Source of the DNA: Acidobacteriota bacterium
GTDB taxonomy: Bacteria > Acidobacteriota > Terriglobia > Bryobacterales > Bryobacteraceae
Assembly (NCBI GenBank): GCA_016213775.1
Contig: JACQZR010000252.1
Location: 51,668 to 115,667 of the forward strand
DNA length: 64,000 nucleotides
Direction of reading: 5' to 3'
The notes under the pieces were generated by a model. That model searched no databases and was not told the origin of the DNA. It saw nothing but the letters and a program-made list of their open reading frames with translations. How positions within the stretch are numbered: the first letter of the stretch is position 1; the number at the start of each line of letters is the position of its first letter. The position numbers and the translations under genes are program-made. This document shows positions 45,085 through 53,647 of the stretch, piece by piece.

Positions 45085-47184
45085 TCACCGCGGCGGGTAC
45101 TTGTGAAGCTGCGGCCCGATCACGTTCGAGAACTTGTAATCCGCGCGCCGGTCGGCATCAATCGTCCAGAACATTGCTCCGATCATCCGCGGATAGCCCG
45201 CGGTCTGGCGAAGCTTGTACCTGGTTCCCTCAGGAGCCTTGCCAGTGATGAGGTAATCCATTGCCTGGCTGACGATGGCCGGCGTTGTGTCCCCCGCTAG
45301 AAACCCAACGGCAACCCGATCCGCCGGCAGCGCTGGGAACATGTATTTCGGATTCCCTCCCACCGGAAAGCCTTGCAGCAGCAACTCTGTCATTGCCGCA
45401 TGATAATCAACCGAGCCCGGCTGATAGATCTCGCCATCCAGTCCCTGCAGCGGCGGCGTGTTGTAGTCCTGCACGTCGATGAACGAAAGGATGTCGCGGA
45501 TGGCGTATGTGATGGCGAGATATGACCCGAACTGGCCGCCGTAGCTGGGGTAACCGGCTGGGATCTGTGTCCCTTCCGGCACCAGGCTCACCATGAATTT
45601 CGGGCCGAAATGTTCCCGCAATTGGCGGATGGCGGCGATGAGATTGACGATCGACGGTGTCGTGGGATGGCGGAAGTCGACGTCGCCGGGGTCGATCGAG
45701 AGCGAGGGACTTTCGAAATCGACATCGATGCCGTCGAAGCCGTACTCCTCCACGATACGCTTGACAGACGAAACAAAGTTGGGGACGCGTTTGGGATCGG
45801 CGAGGGTGAAATGCTGGCCGCCGCCGCCGAGCGAGATCATTACTTTCCGGCCCTGACTCTTCAGGTGGGCGATGTCCGCTTTGAACTGCCCGGTGTCGAG
45901 ACCCGCGGGTGTCCGAAACTGCATCGTCCCTTCCGGAGCATTCCGGTCCGGAGTGGAGAAAGCGATGAGGACCACATCCCACTGCGGCGATAGTTCCCGA
46001 AGGGGGATCGTGCTGCCCGGACCACCATAGCCTGCCCAATAGCCGATGAGCTTGTGACCGTTGGGCCGGCCGCTCAGCGGAACAGGCGCCTCCGTTGGCT
46101 GGCGAGGCGCAGTCCGCCCGCGGCCGCCTGCAACGCCTGCAGGGCAAGCGGCCGCCGGCTGCGGCAGCGCCTGCGGATCAGGGAAGCTGTAAGTCTTGCC
46201 GAGAGACCCCTTGCTGCCGGCATACCAGGAAAGCAGAGCGATATTCTGCAGATGGTAGGTCCCACCCGCCGTGCGTGCCACGAACGCTTTCGAAGAAGGG
46301 ATGTTGTTCTTCGGATTTGTGTTGGTTGGATCGAGGGAGAAGTACATCGAAGCAGCGCCGGTCCCGCCGCAACCGCGCTGGTCCGGCGATTCACTCGTGT
46401 TCGGACGGAGCCACGCAGGAAAAGTGTTCCCTGGAACCTTCACATTGCGTCCGTAGACCAACGGATCATGCAACGGATTCTTCAAAAACTGGCCAAGTTG
46501 CTGCGTGAGCGGTTGGACATCCCGGTCTTCCACAACGTCCGGAGCATCGCGCAGATAGGAGCCGACCACAAAGGAATTGCCGGTCGCGGAATCCACTCCA
46601 TGCGCGCCCCAGGAGCAGCACAAGGTGGCGTCGCCTGCCGCGTAAAATGTCGTGTTGTGCGTGAGCACAATCACCAGCTTTCCCGGCTGTTTGGGAACAT
46701 GCAGGAATAGCTCTTTTTGCAGGTATTTGATGTCTGCTACGGCGATCGACTTACCGCTGCGCTTCGAAGTAAGAATGTAGCCGTAACCGGCGTGCACCGT
46801 GAGGGTGACAGGTTTGACTTCGGGCTTCCCGAGGAGCATCCTCCAGTCACCGGGTTGTGAGATCGTCGCATGGAGCATCGCATCGAGATACTGTGTAGCT
46901 CCCGTGGCAGAAAAACGGAAGTCAGTAAAAACAGGGGAACGGAGCAATCCCGCCACGTCCGGCGCGGCGTCCATAGTGAAGGGCTTGGAAGCGCCCCGAT
47001 TCGCTTCGAACAACAGCTTCACGGGGACGAGCAGAACCGGAACGGTTGTGGTTCCGCCCTGGGACGGATCGCGGCCCATGAGAGTGTACGAAGCGCCGCC
47101 GTCCACGTATTGGAAAGCCGGCGCTGTTCCCTGGGCATGCAATGACCGCACGCCAGCAATAAAGAGAATCAAATAGAAGGTCAT
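45085..47184 (-). CDS. Secreted GH18-family glycosidase with novel N-terminal domain
   Basis: The 699-residue protein has a signal peptide (MTFYLILFIAGVRSLHAQ). The C-terminal 320 residues form a GH18 barrel: HKLIGYWAGYGGPGSTIPL, KVMISLGGGG, DGIDVDFE at 484-491 with the catalytic Glu491, and IGAMFWTIDADRR. This family hydrolyses chitin or related beta-1,4-GlcNAc polymers by substrate-assisted catalysis. The N-terminal 345 residues (TVPVLLVPVKLLFEANRGAS, VIVLTHNTTFYAAGDATLCC) form a domain I do not recognise, joined by a Pro/Arg/Gly-rich linker. No anchor is seen, so it is probably released or periplasmic. Confidence 0.88.
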   Translation of the reverse strand: MTFYLILFIAGVRSLHAQGTAPAFQYVDGGASYTLMGRDPSQGGTTTVPVLLVPVKLLFEANRGASKPFTMDAAPDVAGLLRSPVFTDFRFSATGATQYLDAMLHATISQPGDWRMLLGKPEVKPVTLTVHAGYGYILTSKRSGKSIAVADIKYLQKELFLHVPKQPGKLVIVLTHNTTFYAAGDATLCCSWGAHGVDSATGNSFVVGSYLRDAPDVVEDRDVQPLTQQLGQFLKNPLHDPLVYGRNVKVPGNTFPAWLRPNTSESPDQRGCGGTGAASMYFSLDPTNTNPKNNIPSSKAFVARTAGGTYHLQNIALLSWYAGSKGSLGKTYSFPDPQALPQPAAACPAGVAGGRGRTAPRQPTEAPVPLSGRPNGHKLIGYWAGYGGPGSTIPLRELSPQWDVVLIAFSTPDRNAPEGTMQFRTPAGLDTGQFKADIAHLKSQGRKVMISLGGGGQHFTLADPKRVPNFVSSVKRIVEEYGFDGIDVDFESPSLSIDPGDVDFRHPTTPSIVNLIAAIRQLREHFGPKFMVSLVPEGTQIPAGYPSYGGQFGSYLAITYAIRDILSFIDVQDYNTPPLQGLDGEIYQPGSVDYHAAMTELLLQGFPVGGNPKYMFPALPADRVAVGFLAGDTTPAIVSQAMDYLITGKAPEGTRYKLRQTAGYPRMIGAMFWTIDADRRADYKFSNVIGPQLHKYPPR

Positions 47185-47277
47185 AGGAAAGAGGGCGGCA
47201 GACGCTCACTCCTGGACTGCTCGCCATTCACAGAATACCAATCGCCGGGGATCTCTCAGATTAAGTGATTCTCCGTA

Positions 47278-47307
47278 TTGCCTATCCCTGTGGTGGTGCA
47301 GTATGCT
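47278..47307 (+). promoter_or_regulatory. Possible sigma70 promoter for PEP-CTERM gene
   Basis: TTGCCT (47278-47283) and TATGCT (47302-47307) are 18 nt apart and point at the PEP-CTERM gene. GGAGG at 47330-47334 lies 12 nt before its ATG at 47347. The match is moderate. Confidence 0.35.
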
Positions 47308-47346
47308 TACTGAATCTCTCATTCCTTACGGAGGACCAAGAACACA

Positions 47347-48066
47347 ATGGATTTCGTTTCCCGCGCGAAGGCGCTCTTGAGAAGACAGGCTTCATCCGCC
47401 GCTCTCGTCATCGTTCCCCTGGCAGCGGCAGTGTCCGCGCATGCGGTTCCAACCTTGCCGACAACCAATTACGCCTGCACTTCCTCTAACACAACACTAA
47501 GTCCGGGTTGTAGTGGGGGGGTGGCGCAACTCCCGGATCCCGGCAACAACCTCCTGGGACTCGAGTTTTTCACCATAGGAACGTTGAACTTTTTGCCGGC
47601 CGTTTCGGGAGGAGGGGTTGCCCAGGTCTTCATGCAGGTTAGCGGCAATCAAAACGAAGCGTTTACGGGGACAATGCCCCTCGCTTACGACTTCACTTTG
47701 ACGGGAACCATCACGTCCTGGACCCTTGGCTACTCGGTGAGCCAGGCGAGCGGTGCCGGTACATCGGGATTCATTAACGTCTTCGGATCTGGAAGCGGTT
47801 TGCACACCGGGACTGCCGCTTTCCCGAATGCGGTGGCACTGGTAGCCACTGGATTCACCAACGTGAATTTTCTGCTCACGGTTAACTACACCGGATCGGG
47901 AGCGTCCGTTACGATTCCCCAGAACTCCATTGACTTCAACGCCGCAGCGGCAACTGTGCCTGAGCCGTCCACTGCAGCCTTGGGGTCCCTCGCCTTGGCC
48001 CTTGTGGGGGGCTGGCGGCTGGTGCGGCGGCGCAAGGGTTTTCTGTTGGTTCGCTCCAAGGATTAA
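47347..48066 (+). CDS. PEP-CTERM sorting-signal protein
   Basis: The 239-residue protein has a signal peptide (AALVIVPLAAAVSAHAVPT), a beta-rich Thr/Gly/Ser-rich body, and a C-terminal VPEPSTAALGSLALALVGG followed by WRLVRRRKG: the PEP motif, a hydrophobic helix and a basic cluster that define PEP-CTERM proteins. It is expected to be processed by an exosortase and displayed or released at the surface, probably linked to exopolysaccharide. The GT4-like glycosyltransferase gene follows 14 nt downstream. Confidence 0.9.
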   Translation: MDFVSRAKALLRRQASSAALVIVPLAAAVSAHAVPTLPTTNYACTSSNTTLSPGCSGGVAQLPDPGNNLLGLEFFTIGTLNFLPAVSGGGVAQVFMQVSGNQNEAFTGTMPLAYDFTLTGTITSWTLGYSVSQASGAGTSGFINVFGSGSGLHTGTAAFPNAVALVATGFTNVNFLLTVNYTGSGASVTIPQNSIDFNAAAATVPEPSTAALGSLALALVGGWRLVRRRKGFLLVRSKD

Positions 48067-48080
48067 CTCCACGCCCGCAA

Positions 48081-49286
48081 ATGGGTCCACGAATTCTTTG
48101 CGTACTTCCGCAAATGCCGCAGGATCCGGCTAGCGGCGCGGCGAGGTCCGTTCAGACTGCGTTCGAAATGGCGCGGGATGGCGGGTTCGAGGTTCGCGCG
48201 ATCGGAACAACTGCGACCGAGCGCGGGTTGAAGCAGGATCCGATACAATTCCTTCGATCGTCCGGGATTGAGCCGGAAGTTTCCTCCGCTGCTCTCGCTG
48301 GCTACAGGGAACTGCAATTCGAGCAGCGTGGCATCCACTACACGCTGCTCGATACCGGCCGCTTCCCGGTGGCGGGATGGCAGAAGACTCACGGGCGGCA
48401 GTTTGACCGTCTGTTCGACAGGGAATTGGAAGCATTTGCACCGGACATCATCTTCACGTATGGCGGCGAACCCGGAGACGTCAGCCGGCAGAAGCGGGCT
48501 CGCCGCAAAGGCGCGGTGATTGCTTTCAAGATTGGCAATCTAGGGTATCTCCAGCCCCGGTTTTTCGATCACATTGATGCGGTGATGACGCCGAGCAACT
48601 TCCTGGCGAACAAATACCGCGAAGCAATCGGCATCCACTCGACTGCGCTTCCGCCGCCGCTGGATATGGAAGACGTTGTTTCGCCGGCTCACGATCCGAT
48701 CTTCATGACCATGGTGAATCCCGCCCTGGAAAAAGGTCTTTTCTTCTTTGCAAGACTGGCCGAAGAACTGGGACGGCTGCAGCCGAAGATCGCGGTGCTG
48801 GCGATAGAGTCGAGGGGGACTGCCGGGTTATTGGTTGCTGCCGGCATGCGCGGAGGATTCGATCTGCGGCGGCACGAAAGCATCATGGTGGCGGGCGCGG
48901 TGCCCAGGCCGCGCGACATCTATGAGAATGCGCGAGTGCTGTTGGCGCCTTCGGTGGTGGAGGAGGCCGCTGGGCGCGTGGTCCCGGAGGCTCTCGTGAA
49001 CGGTGTGGTCCCTCTGGTCAGCGATCGCGGCGGGCTGGCGGAGACATGCAATGGAGCGGGGTTCGTCTTGCCGCTCCCGAAGGAGTACACGGTTAAGGAT
49101 ACGGTACCGGTAGCAGCGGAGGCAGTGCGGCCCTGGACAGACGTGATCGAGCGGTTGGCCTTCGATGAGCCTTTCTATCAGGAAGAGGTTCGCAAGGCGC
49201 GGATGGCGGCGGCGATGTACAGCAGGGAGAATCTGACACCGCGGTACGTGGATTTTTTCCGGCAAGCGCTGGCAAACGCGCGTTAG
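48081..49286 (+). CDS. GT4-like glycosyltransferase
   Basis: The 401-residue cytoplasmic protein resembles GT-B fold glycosyltransferases. It opens RILCVLPQMPQDPASGAARS (N-terminal Rossmann strand and Gly loop), has the domain junction VMTPSNFLANKY, and the donor-binding EAAGRVVPEALVNGVVPLVS segment, equivalent to the ExxGxxxxEA region of GT4 enzymes. Sugar donor and acceptor are unknown. Its place 14 nt after a PEP-CTERM gene suggests a role in surface glycan or exopolysaccharide formation (inference). Confidence 0.85.
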   Translation: MGPRILCVLPQMPQDPASGAARSVQTAFEMARDGGFEVRAIGTTATERGLKQDPIQFLRSSGIEPEVSSAALAGYRELQFEQRGIHYTLLDTGRFPVAGWQKTHGRQFDRLFDRELEAFAPDIIFTYGGEPGDVSRQKRARRKGAVIAFKIGNLGYLQPRFFDHIDAVMTPSNFLANKYREAIGIHSTALPPPLDMEDVVSPAHDPIFMTMVNPALEKGLFFFARLAEELGRLQPKIAVLAIESRGTAGLLVAAGMRGGFDLRRHESIMVAGAVPRPRDIYENARVLLAPSVVEEAAGRVVPEALVNGVVPLVSDRGGLAETCNGAGFVLPLPKEYTVKDTVPVAAEAVRPWTDVIERLAFDEPFYQEEVRKARMAAAMYSRENLTPRYVDFFRQALANAR

Positions 49287-51194
49287 CTACCTCTGCCGCA
49301 GTTCTCCCCGGATCATTGTGAGGATTTCGTAGTATCGCCAAGCTTCCGGAACATTCGGTTCGGTGTGATGATCCGGCCTCAAAATCAGATCCCCTGTCGC
49401 CATTAAGACGCGTCTCACTTCCGGATTCTGCCGCACCTTCTCCCTGGTCGCCTCCACGATGAGCCGGTAATGTTCGCCTGCGGTGGAAAGTCTGTAATCG
49501 AATTGCCGCCCTTCAAAGGAAACCCAGCCGATGCCCATCTTCTGCATATTTCGTTCCGCCAGGGTGCCGGCGTTCTTGGCTTCAAACGCGGTCATTTGCG
49601 CGACCTGATCTCGAGTGTACTTCCACTCGAGTCCCGCGAAGGTGGCACGTGGATCGCCGCTCGCTTCCGGGTAGAGCATCATCTGCCAGAATCCCTCCAG
49701 GCTGGCGTATCGCTTGCCGCGATAGGTGAACGGCGTCGCGGCGAAATTGGAGAGCAGCCCCAGTTCGTGACGCTTGGACAGAATCACTTCACCCGGTCCA
49801 GCCTCCTGCGGCATGATCTCCCATGACGGAGCCCCCTCCTTGGCGATCGGATTCCACCAGTGAGCGGGATAGCGCGAGGCGGGTGGCGCGGCGAGTAGAT
49901 TGCGTCCCTCGGCATCAGGTAGGGCGAAACTGAGCATCGCTGCCACGGTGGGGGCGACGTCCACCATCTTCGATCTCGCCAGACCCCTCGCTGGTATCCC
50001 GTCTCCGTAGGCGACAAAGGCCGCGTCCAACTCCACGGGGCCGGGCCAGTAGCCGTGCATTCCTTTTGTGTTGCCGGATGCTGTCACCCATGGCCCGGTG
50101 GAGCCATAGCCCACCGTATATCCTGACGCCATGCTGACGGCGAGAAACGAACCCGGGTATGACCTGGCTGCATCGAGTTCTTTGCGTAAGGCCACTTTTC
50201 CGATGCCATACGTGCCTTCCGCATGCAACCGCTGGAATGTCCTGGTGGCCCGTTCGATCGCTTCCTGGTCGTTGGGATCGCGTGCGTTCAACGCGAACGA
50301 TCCACCATTGCCATGCACGGCGACGCGCCATTCCGCGGGCTTCTGCTCCGGTACACCCAAACCGATGCTCTGCAATACGGCATGCGGGTGGAAGGTCTTT
50401 TCCACGGGCCAGAAGCCGTGGTCGCTCACGATGACGAAGCTGGTCTGGCGCTCCAGGCCCGCGGCCGCCACCGCCGTTCGAATCAGCCCGATGTGTTGAT
50501 CGTTCTCCTCCAGGGTCTTGAGCGCCTCCACTGAATCCGGTCCATGCGCGTGTTCCTCGTGGTCCATGTCCATCAGGTGAACCAACAGCAGATCGGGCTT
50601 TCGGGTTTTAAACAGGAACGCTGCCATCCGCGCTCGCAGCAGATCCGTTTGGCGAACGATGGGCAGTTCGCCATGCACTCTCTCGAACTCGGCGAGCAGG
50701 CCTGGCGTACTTACTGCGCGCAACGCCATCCTGTCTTCGATCGTGCGCGGAAAGCGGTACTCCGGGATGTTGAAATCCATCCGCGCACCCACGGTCACGG
50801 GCCACGAAACGCCGGCGGTGGTAAGACCGTGGGCCCGAGCGGCATCCCACAGTGTCGTTCCGTGGATCTGTTCGGCGTAGTAATACCACGCTCCGTTCAT
50901 CTTCCGCTCCGGATCGAACAACGTATTGCCAAGAATGCCGTGCGATGCAGGCGACCGTCCAGTGACCAGGGTCGTGTGGCTGGGGTAGGTTACGGTGGGG
51001 AAAACTCCCTGCAACCCTTCCGAAACCGCTCCTTTTTCGACGAACTGGTTGAGGTTTGGCGTTTTGAGTTTCCGCGCCACGATTGAGCCCAACGTGGTCC
51101 CCTTCAATCCGTCTATGGAGATGAGCACGACTTTCCTGTCCGCTGCAGGCGCAATGCCAGCCAGGGTCAGAATCAGACCGATTGCCAGTATCAA
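49287..51194 (-). CDS. Secreted nucleotide pyrophosphatase/phosphodiesterase fused to NADAR-like domain
   Basis: TTG at 51194 with AGGAG upstream starts a 635-residue protein with a signal peptide (MILAIGLILTLAGIAPAADR). Residues 20-440 are an ENPP/alkaline-phosphatase-fold phosphodiesterase: VLISIDGLK (metal Asp), VFPTVTYPSHTTLVTG (Thr nucleophile region), MDMDHEEHAHGPDS, VIVSDHGFW and GMHGYWPG. Residues 480-630 look like a NADAR/YbiA-type domain: LLSNFAATPF, RYASLEGFWQMM, and REKVRQNPEVRRVLMATGD. NADAR proteins act on ADP-ribose N-glycosidic bonds, and ENPP enzymes cleave NAD and ADP-ribose pyrophosphates, so a joint role on ADP-ribosyl compounds is plausible but inferred. Confidence 0.82.
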   Translation of the reverse strand: MILAIGLILTLAGIAPAADRKVVLISIDGLKGTTLGSIVARKLKTPNLNQFVEKGAVSEGLQGVFPTVTYPSHTTLVTGRSPASHGILGNTLFDPERKMNGAWYYYAEQIHGTTLWDAARAHGLTTAGVSWPVTVGARMDFNIPEYRFPRTIEDRMALRAVSTPGLLAEFERVHGELPIVRQTDLLRARMAAFLFKTRKPDLLLVHLMDMDHEEHAHGPDSVEALKTLEENDQHIGLIRTAVAAAGLERQTSFVIVSDHGFWPVEKTFHPHAVLQSIGLGVPEQKPAEWRVAVHGNGGSFALNARDPNDQEAIERATRTFQRLHAEGTYGIGKVALRKELDAARSYPGSFLAVSMASGYTVGYGSTGPWVTASGNTKGMHGYWPGPVELDAAFVAYGDGIPARGLARSKMVDVAPTVAAMLSFALPDAEGRNLLAAPPASRYPAHWWNPIAKEGAPSWEIMPQEAGPGEVILSKRHELGLLSNFAATPFTYRGKRYASLEGFWQMMLYPEASGDPRATFAGLEWKYTRDQVAQMTAFEAKNAGTLAERNMQKMGIGWVSFEGRQFDYRLSTAGEHYRLIVEATREKVRQNPEVRRVLMATGDLILRPDHHTEPNVPEAWRYYEILTMIRGELRQR

Positions 51195-51249
51195 ATAGCT
51201 ACTCCTGTGATGGATCTCAACGTATCAGTTTCGGAAGTGGGCGGGCAAT

Positions 51250-51690
51250 CTAAGAGAAGTGCGACCAAAGTGAGCTTGCGGCCAGCACAACAACGGAATA
51301 GTGAATGAGCCGTCCGCAAAGTCCAATAGCCAGAAAACGACTGAAGGGGATCCGCAGGCTTCCTGCCAGCACCGAGACGGGGTAGAAGGGCGGGATGCCG
51401 AAAGTGGAACTCAAAAAGAGGACCGTCAGCCCTCCATACTGACGGTCCTTTCCAGTGAGGCGGAGGCGTTCCAGTTTCTGTTGCGCGCGAGGAAAGCGGA
51501 CGAGGCCGCGGCCTGCCCAGTAAAGGGCGCACTTACCGGTCATCTGGCCGAGCGTAGCGGTGAGGGTAAGTGCAGCCAGCTTCCAGGAGGACGGCTCGAG
51601 CGCAGCCCACGACGCCATGATCACTTCGCTGTTGAGCCAGGGAAGCAGCGCGCTTCCGAACAGTAACGAGAAACACCAGAGGTAGGGCAT
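51250..51690 (-). CDS. YqaA/VTT-like membrane protein
   Basis: The 146-residue protein has four or so hydrophobic segments and resembles the small YqaA branch of the DedA/VTT membrane family (SALLPWLNSEVIMASWAALE, ATLGQMTGKCALYWAGRG, LFLSSTFGIPPFYPVSVLAG). VTT proteins move or scramble lipids or lipid-linked carriers; the exact role here is unknown. Its ATG is 3 nt after the stop of the secreted protein upstream, and the phosphodiesterase-NADAR gene follows 55 nt downstream. Confidence 0.8.
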   Translation of the reverse strand: MPYLWCFSLLFGSALLPWLNSEVIMASWAALEPSSWKLAALTLTATLGQMTGKCALYWAGRGLVRFPRAQQKLERLRLTGKDRQYGGLTVLFLSSTFGIPPFYPVSVLAGSLRIPFSRFLAIGLCGRLIHYSVVVLAASSLWSHFS

Positions 51691-51693
51691 ACT

Positions 51694-52605
51694 CTATCTC
51701 CACTGATTGGCGTCGAGGTTGAGCTCGGCTTCAAACCACCAGTTGGGCCGGAACACGACACGGACCGGAATTCCGGCGAGAGGCGGAGTGACGCCGTAGA
51801 GGAGACGGAATTCCGTCCTGCGGCGCGTGGTGTGGTTGCGAACCACAAACTCGCTTTCAAGGAGTTTGTGGTGGCAATGGGCGATGGCGGAGTCGGGTAC
51901 GTGCTTTGTTTCGCGGAGCGTGATGTCGTACAGGGTGTTGGCGTACACGTAGTTTCGGTTCAGGCCACGGGCGAGGGTCTTGCCGGCGCTGTATTGGCTC
52001 GCGCTGGTGGAGAGGAGCCCAGCGACAGCGGAGAGGAAGCCGCGATCGACTCCTTTTGGAACAAGCGAACGATTGGTGCGGCCGGTTCCATGAGAAACTT
52101 CATTGCGAACGAGATCCAGTTCGCGGAAGGTCAGCTTGCCAGGAAGGACGAGTTGGGTGATGGTTGTGGCGGATTCGCCGGCCGTGATTCGAGAGCGGAT
52201 TGCTCGATAGGGGTGGCCGGAATTGGGAAGCTTTTTCAGCTTCTTCTCGGCTTCGTCCGCCGATTTCTCCTCGGTGGTTTGTGTCATGACACCGAACACG
52301 TCCGCCGTTTGGCGGGTATGGGATTCGGAGATGTAGCCCCACCGGTTAATGCGCATGGGGACCAGTTCGGGGTCGGAACCGATGAGGAGTTCCAGGCCCT
52401 GTTGACCGGCGTCTCCTTGGCTCCAGACAATCCGGCCAACTCCGGCCTTGTCCAATCGGAACCAAATTAACAAGGGGCGAACTTTTGCCGAGAGCACGTA
52501 GTTGCGTTCAACCCGGCTCGGTTGTGTGGTGGAGGGGTTTGCAGACACCGCCGGCTCTGCGGCGGTCGCCATTACTGTAAGAGCAAGCCAAGCCAGAATA
52601 GCCAT
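51694..52605 (-). CDS. Secreted hypothetical protein
   Basis: ATG at 52605 gives a signal peptide (MAILAWLALTVMATAAEPAV); the frame is open further upstream to 52650, and a later ATG at 52572 overlaps the previous stop as TAATG. The mature roughly 285 residues are beta-rich (VRPLLIWFRLDKAGVGRIVW, LELLIGSDPELVPMRINRWG, RRTEFRLLYGVTPPLAGIPV) and show no family I recognise. It is co-transcribed with the duplicated-repeat membrane protein upstream and the YqaA-like gene downstream. Confidence 0.7.
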   Translation of the reverse strand: MAILAWLALTVMATAAEPAVSANPSTTQPSRVERNYVLSAKVRPLLIWFRLDKAGVGRIVWSQGDAGQQGLELLIGSDPELVPMRINRWGYISESHTRQTADVFGVMTQTTEEKSADEAEKKLKKLPNSGHPYRAIRSRITAGESATTITQLVLPGKLTFRELDLVRNEVSHGTGRTNRSLVPKGVDRGFLSAVAGLLSTSASQYSAGKTLARGLNRNYVYANTLYDITLRETKHVPDSAIAHCHHKLLESEFVVRNHTTRRRTEFRLLYGVTPPLAGIPVRVVFRPNWWFEAELNLDANQWR

Positions 52606-53471
52606 GTGACACCATAAGGCAGCAGGAAGTAAGTACGGCGCTCGGTCCACTCGGTGAAACTGCCAGTCATGGAGCGGAACTTACCCGGAGCGTAGCCGGG
52701 GGCGAGGATTTTGAAGAACAGCTCGAGCATCATGCGGTTGGTTCCGTAGGCGGCGAGCATCAGGAAGCCGAGGTGTTGCGTGTGGAAGGCGGCGATGAAT
52801 CCACCGATGGCGCAAAAGACGGGACTCTTGAGGAATTTCACGGTGGAGAATCCTTCGATCGTTCCGTCCTTGTAGGCGCCGGCGATGGCTTCGGTTAGTC
52901 CAAACCCAGCACCGACCATCAGTCCGCGGACCAGGTTGGGAAGGCCATGCGGAAGCAGCGTGAACAGGCAGTACATGCCATAGATGGAGGCGAGGAATCC
53001 GGCGCCGGCAAGCAATCGGAGCCAGCGGCGGTTGACCACTCCCCGCACGTAGTGGAATTGGGTGGGGATGCGGAAATCCTGTTGGGGTTCGACGCGAACG
53101 AAAAGTTTCCAGAACTCCGTGACGACCCTGGTTAGGGTAAAGATAGTGAGAAAGAGGATGAAGAAGCACTGAGACGCGGAAGCGCTCATTGAGGCCAGAA
53201 AAAAGGCGATTCCCAAGGCAATAACGAGTTCGCGGAGGAAGCGCCGGGCGAGGAACGATTCGTGAGGTGAATCCTTGTACGCGCCGTACGAGGCCCCGTG
53301 CAATCCCGCCAGTGCGCCGATGGTGGCGAGGGCGATGGTCCGGGATTGGATGGCGATGTGGAATGTCGACAGCGGCCAGATGAGGAATGAGATAGCGGAC
53401 GCTGCTAGAAGGAACGTGGCGGTCCAGAGGAATGGGGGATCGGCGATCCAGATTGACGTTCTGCCGGACAT
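52572..53471 (-). CDS. Polytopic membrane protein with internal two-fold repeat
   Basis: The 299-residue protein has six to eight hydrophobic segments. Two parts are similar to each other: GASYGAYKDSPHESFLARRF (about 58-77) and EAIAGAYKDGTIEGFSTVKF (about 193-212), sharing GAYKD-x3-E-x-F-x3-(R/K)F. Each repeat follows membrane helices, suggesting an inverted or tandem duplication as in transporters. I recognise no family. It heads the three-gene minus-strand run with the secreted and YqaA-like proteins. A hairpin at 53475-53507 covers its ribosome-binding region. Confidence 0.72.
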   Translation of the reverse strand: MSGRTSIWIADPPFLWTATFLLAASAISFLIWPLSTFHIAIQSRTIALATIGALAGLHGASYGAYKDSPHESFLARRFLRELVIALGIAFFLASMSASASQCFFILFLTIFTLTRVVTEFWKLFVRVEPQQDFRIPTQFHYVRGVVNRRWLRLLAGAGFLASIYGMYCLFTLLPHGLPNLVRGLMVGAGFGLTEAIAGAYKDGTIEGFSTVKFLKSPVFCAIGGFIAAFHTQHLGFLMLAAYGTNRMMLELFFKILAPGYAPGKFRSMTGSFTEWTERRTYFLLPYGVTWLFWLGLLLQ

Positions 53472-53474
53472 GTT

Positions 53475-53507
53475 CTGATTTCCTTTCGAGTAGGAAAAGG
53501 CAATCAG
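53475..53507 (-). promoter_or_regulatory. Hairpin masking ribosome-binding site
   Basis: In the leader of the membrane-protein gene (start 53471), CTGATT (5' arm) pairs with AATCAG (3' arm) and CCTTT pairs with AAAGG across one mismatch. The AAAGGA part is the likely Shine-Dalgarno, 9-13 nt before the ATG, so folding would hide it. Just upstream, CCCGTTAAACGGG at 53513-53525 is a near-perfect palindrome. A translational switch or thermosensor is possible. Confidence 0.4.
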
Positions 53508-53546
53508 ATGACCCCGTTAAACGGGCGGGCGAAAATCGGTAAGTGG

Positions 53547-53575
53547 TTGAAGTGTCAACAGCGTTGGAATATAGG
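53547..53575 (+). promoter_or_regulatory. Sigma70-type promoter for metallo-beta-lactamase-fold gene
   Basis: TTGAAG (53547-53552) and TATAGG (53570-53575) are 17 nt apart and about 70 nt before the ATG at 53648. The -35 lies within the dyad GTTGA-N4-TCAAC (53546-53559), which may bind a regulator. Confidence 0.45.
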
Positions 53576-53647
53576 CGAAAACCAGGGCTGTCCGCGTAGG
53601 CGGACACCTGTCAGCGGAATCTGACTACGGCCGGAGGACATGATAAG

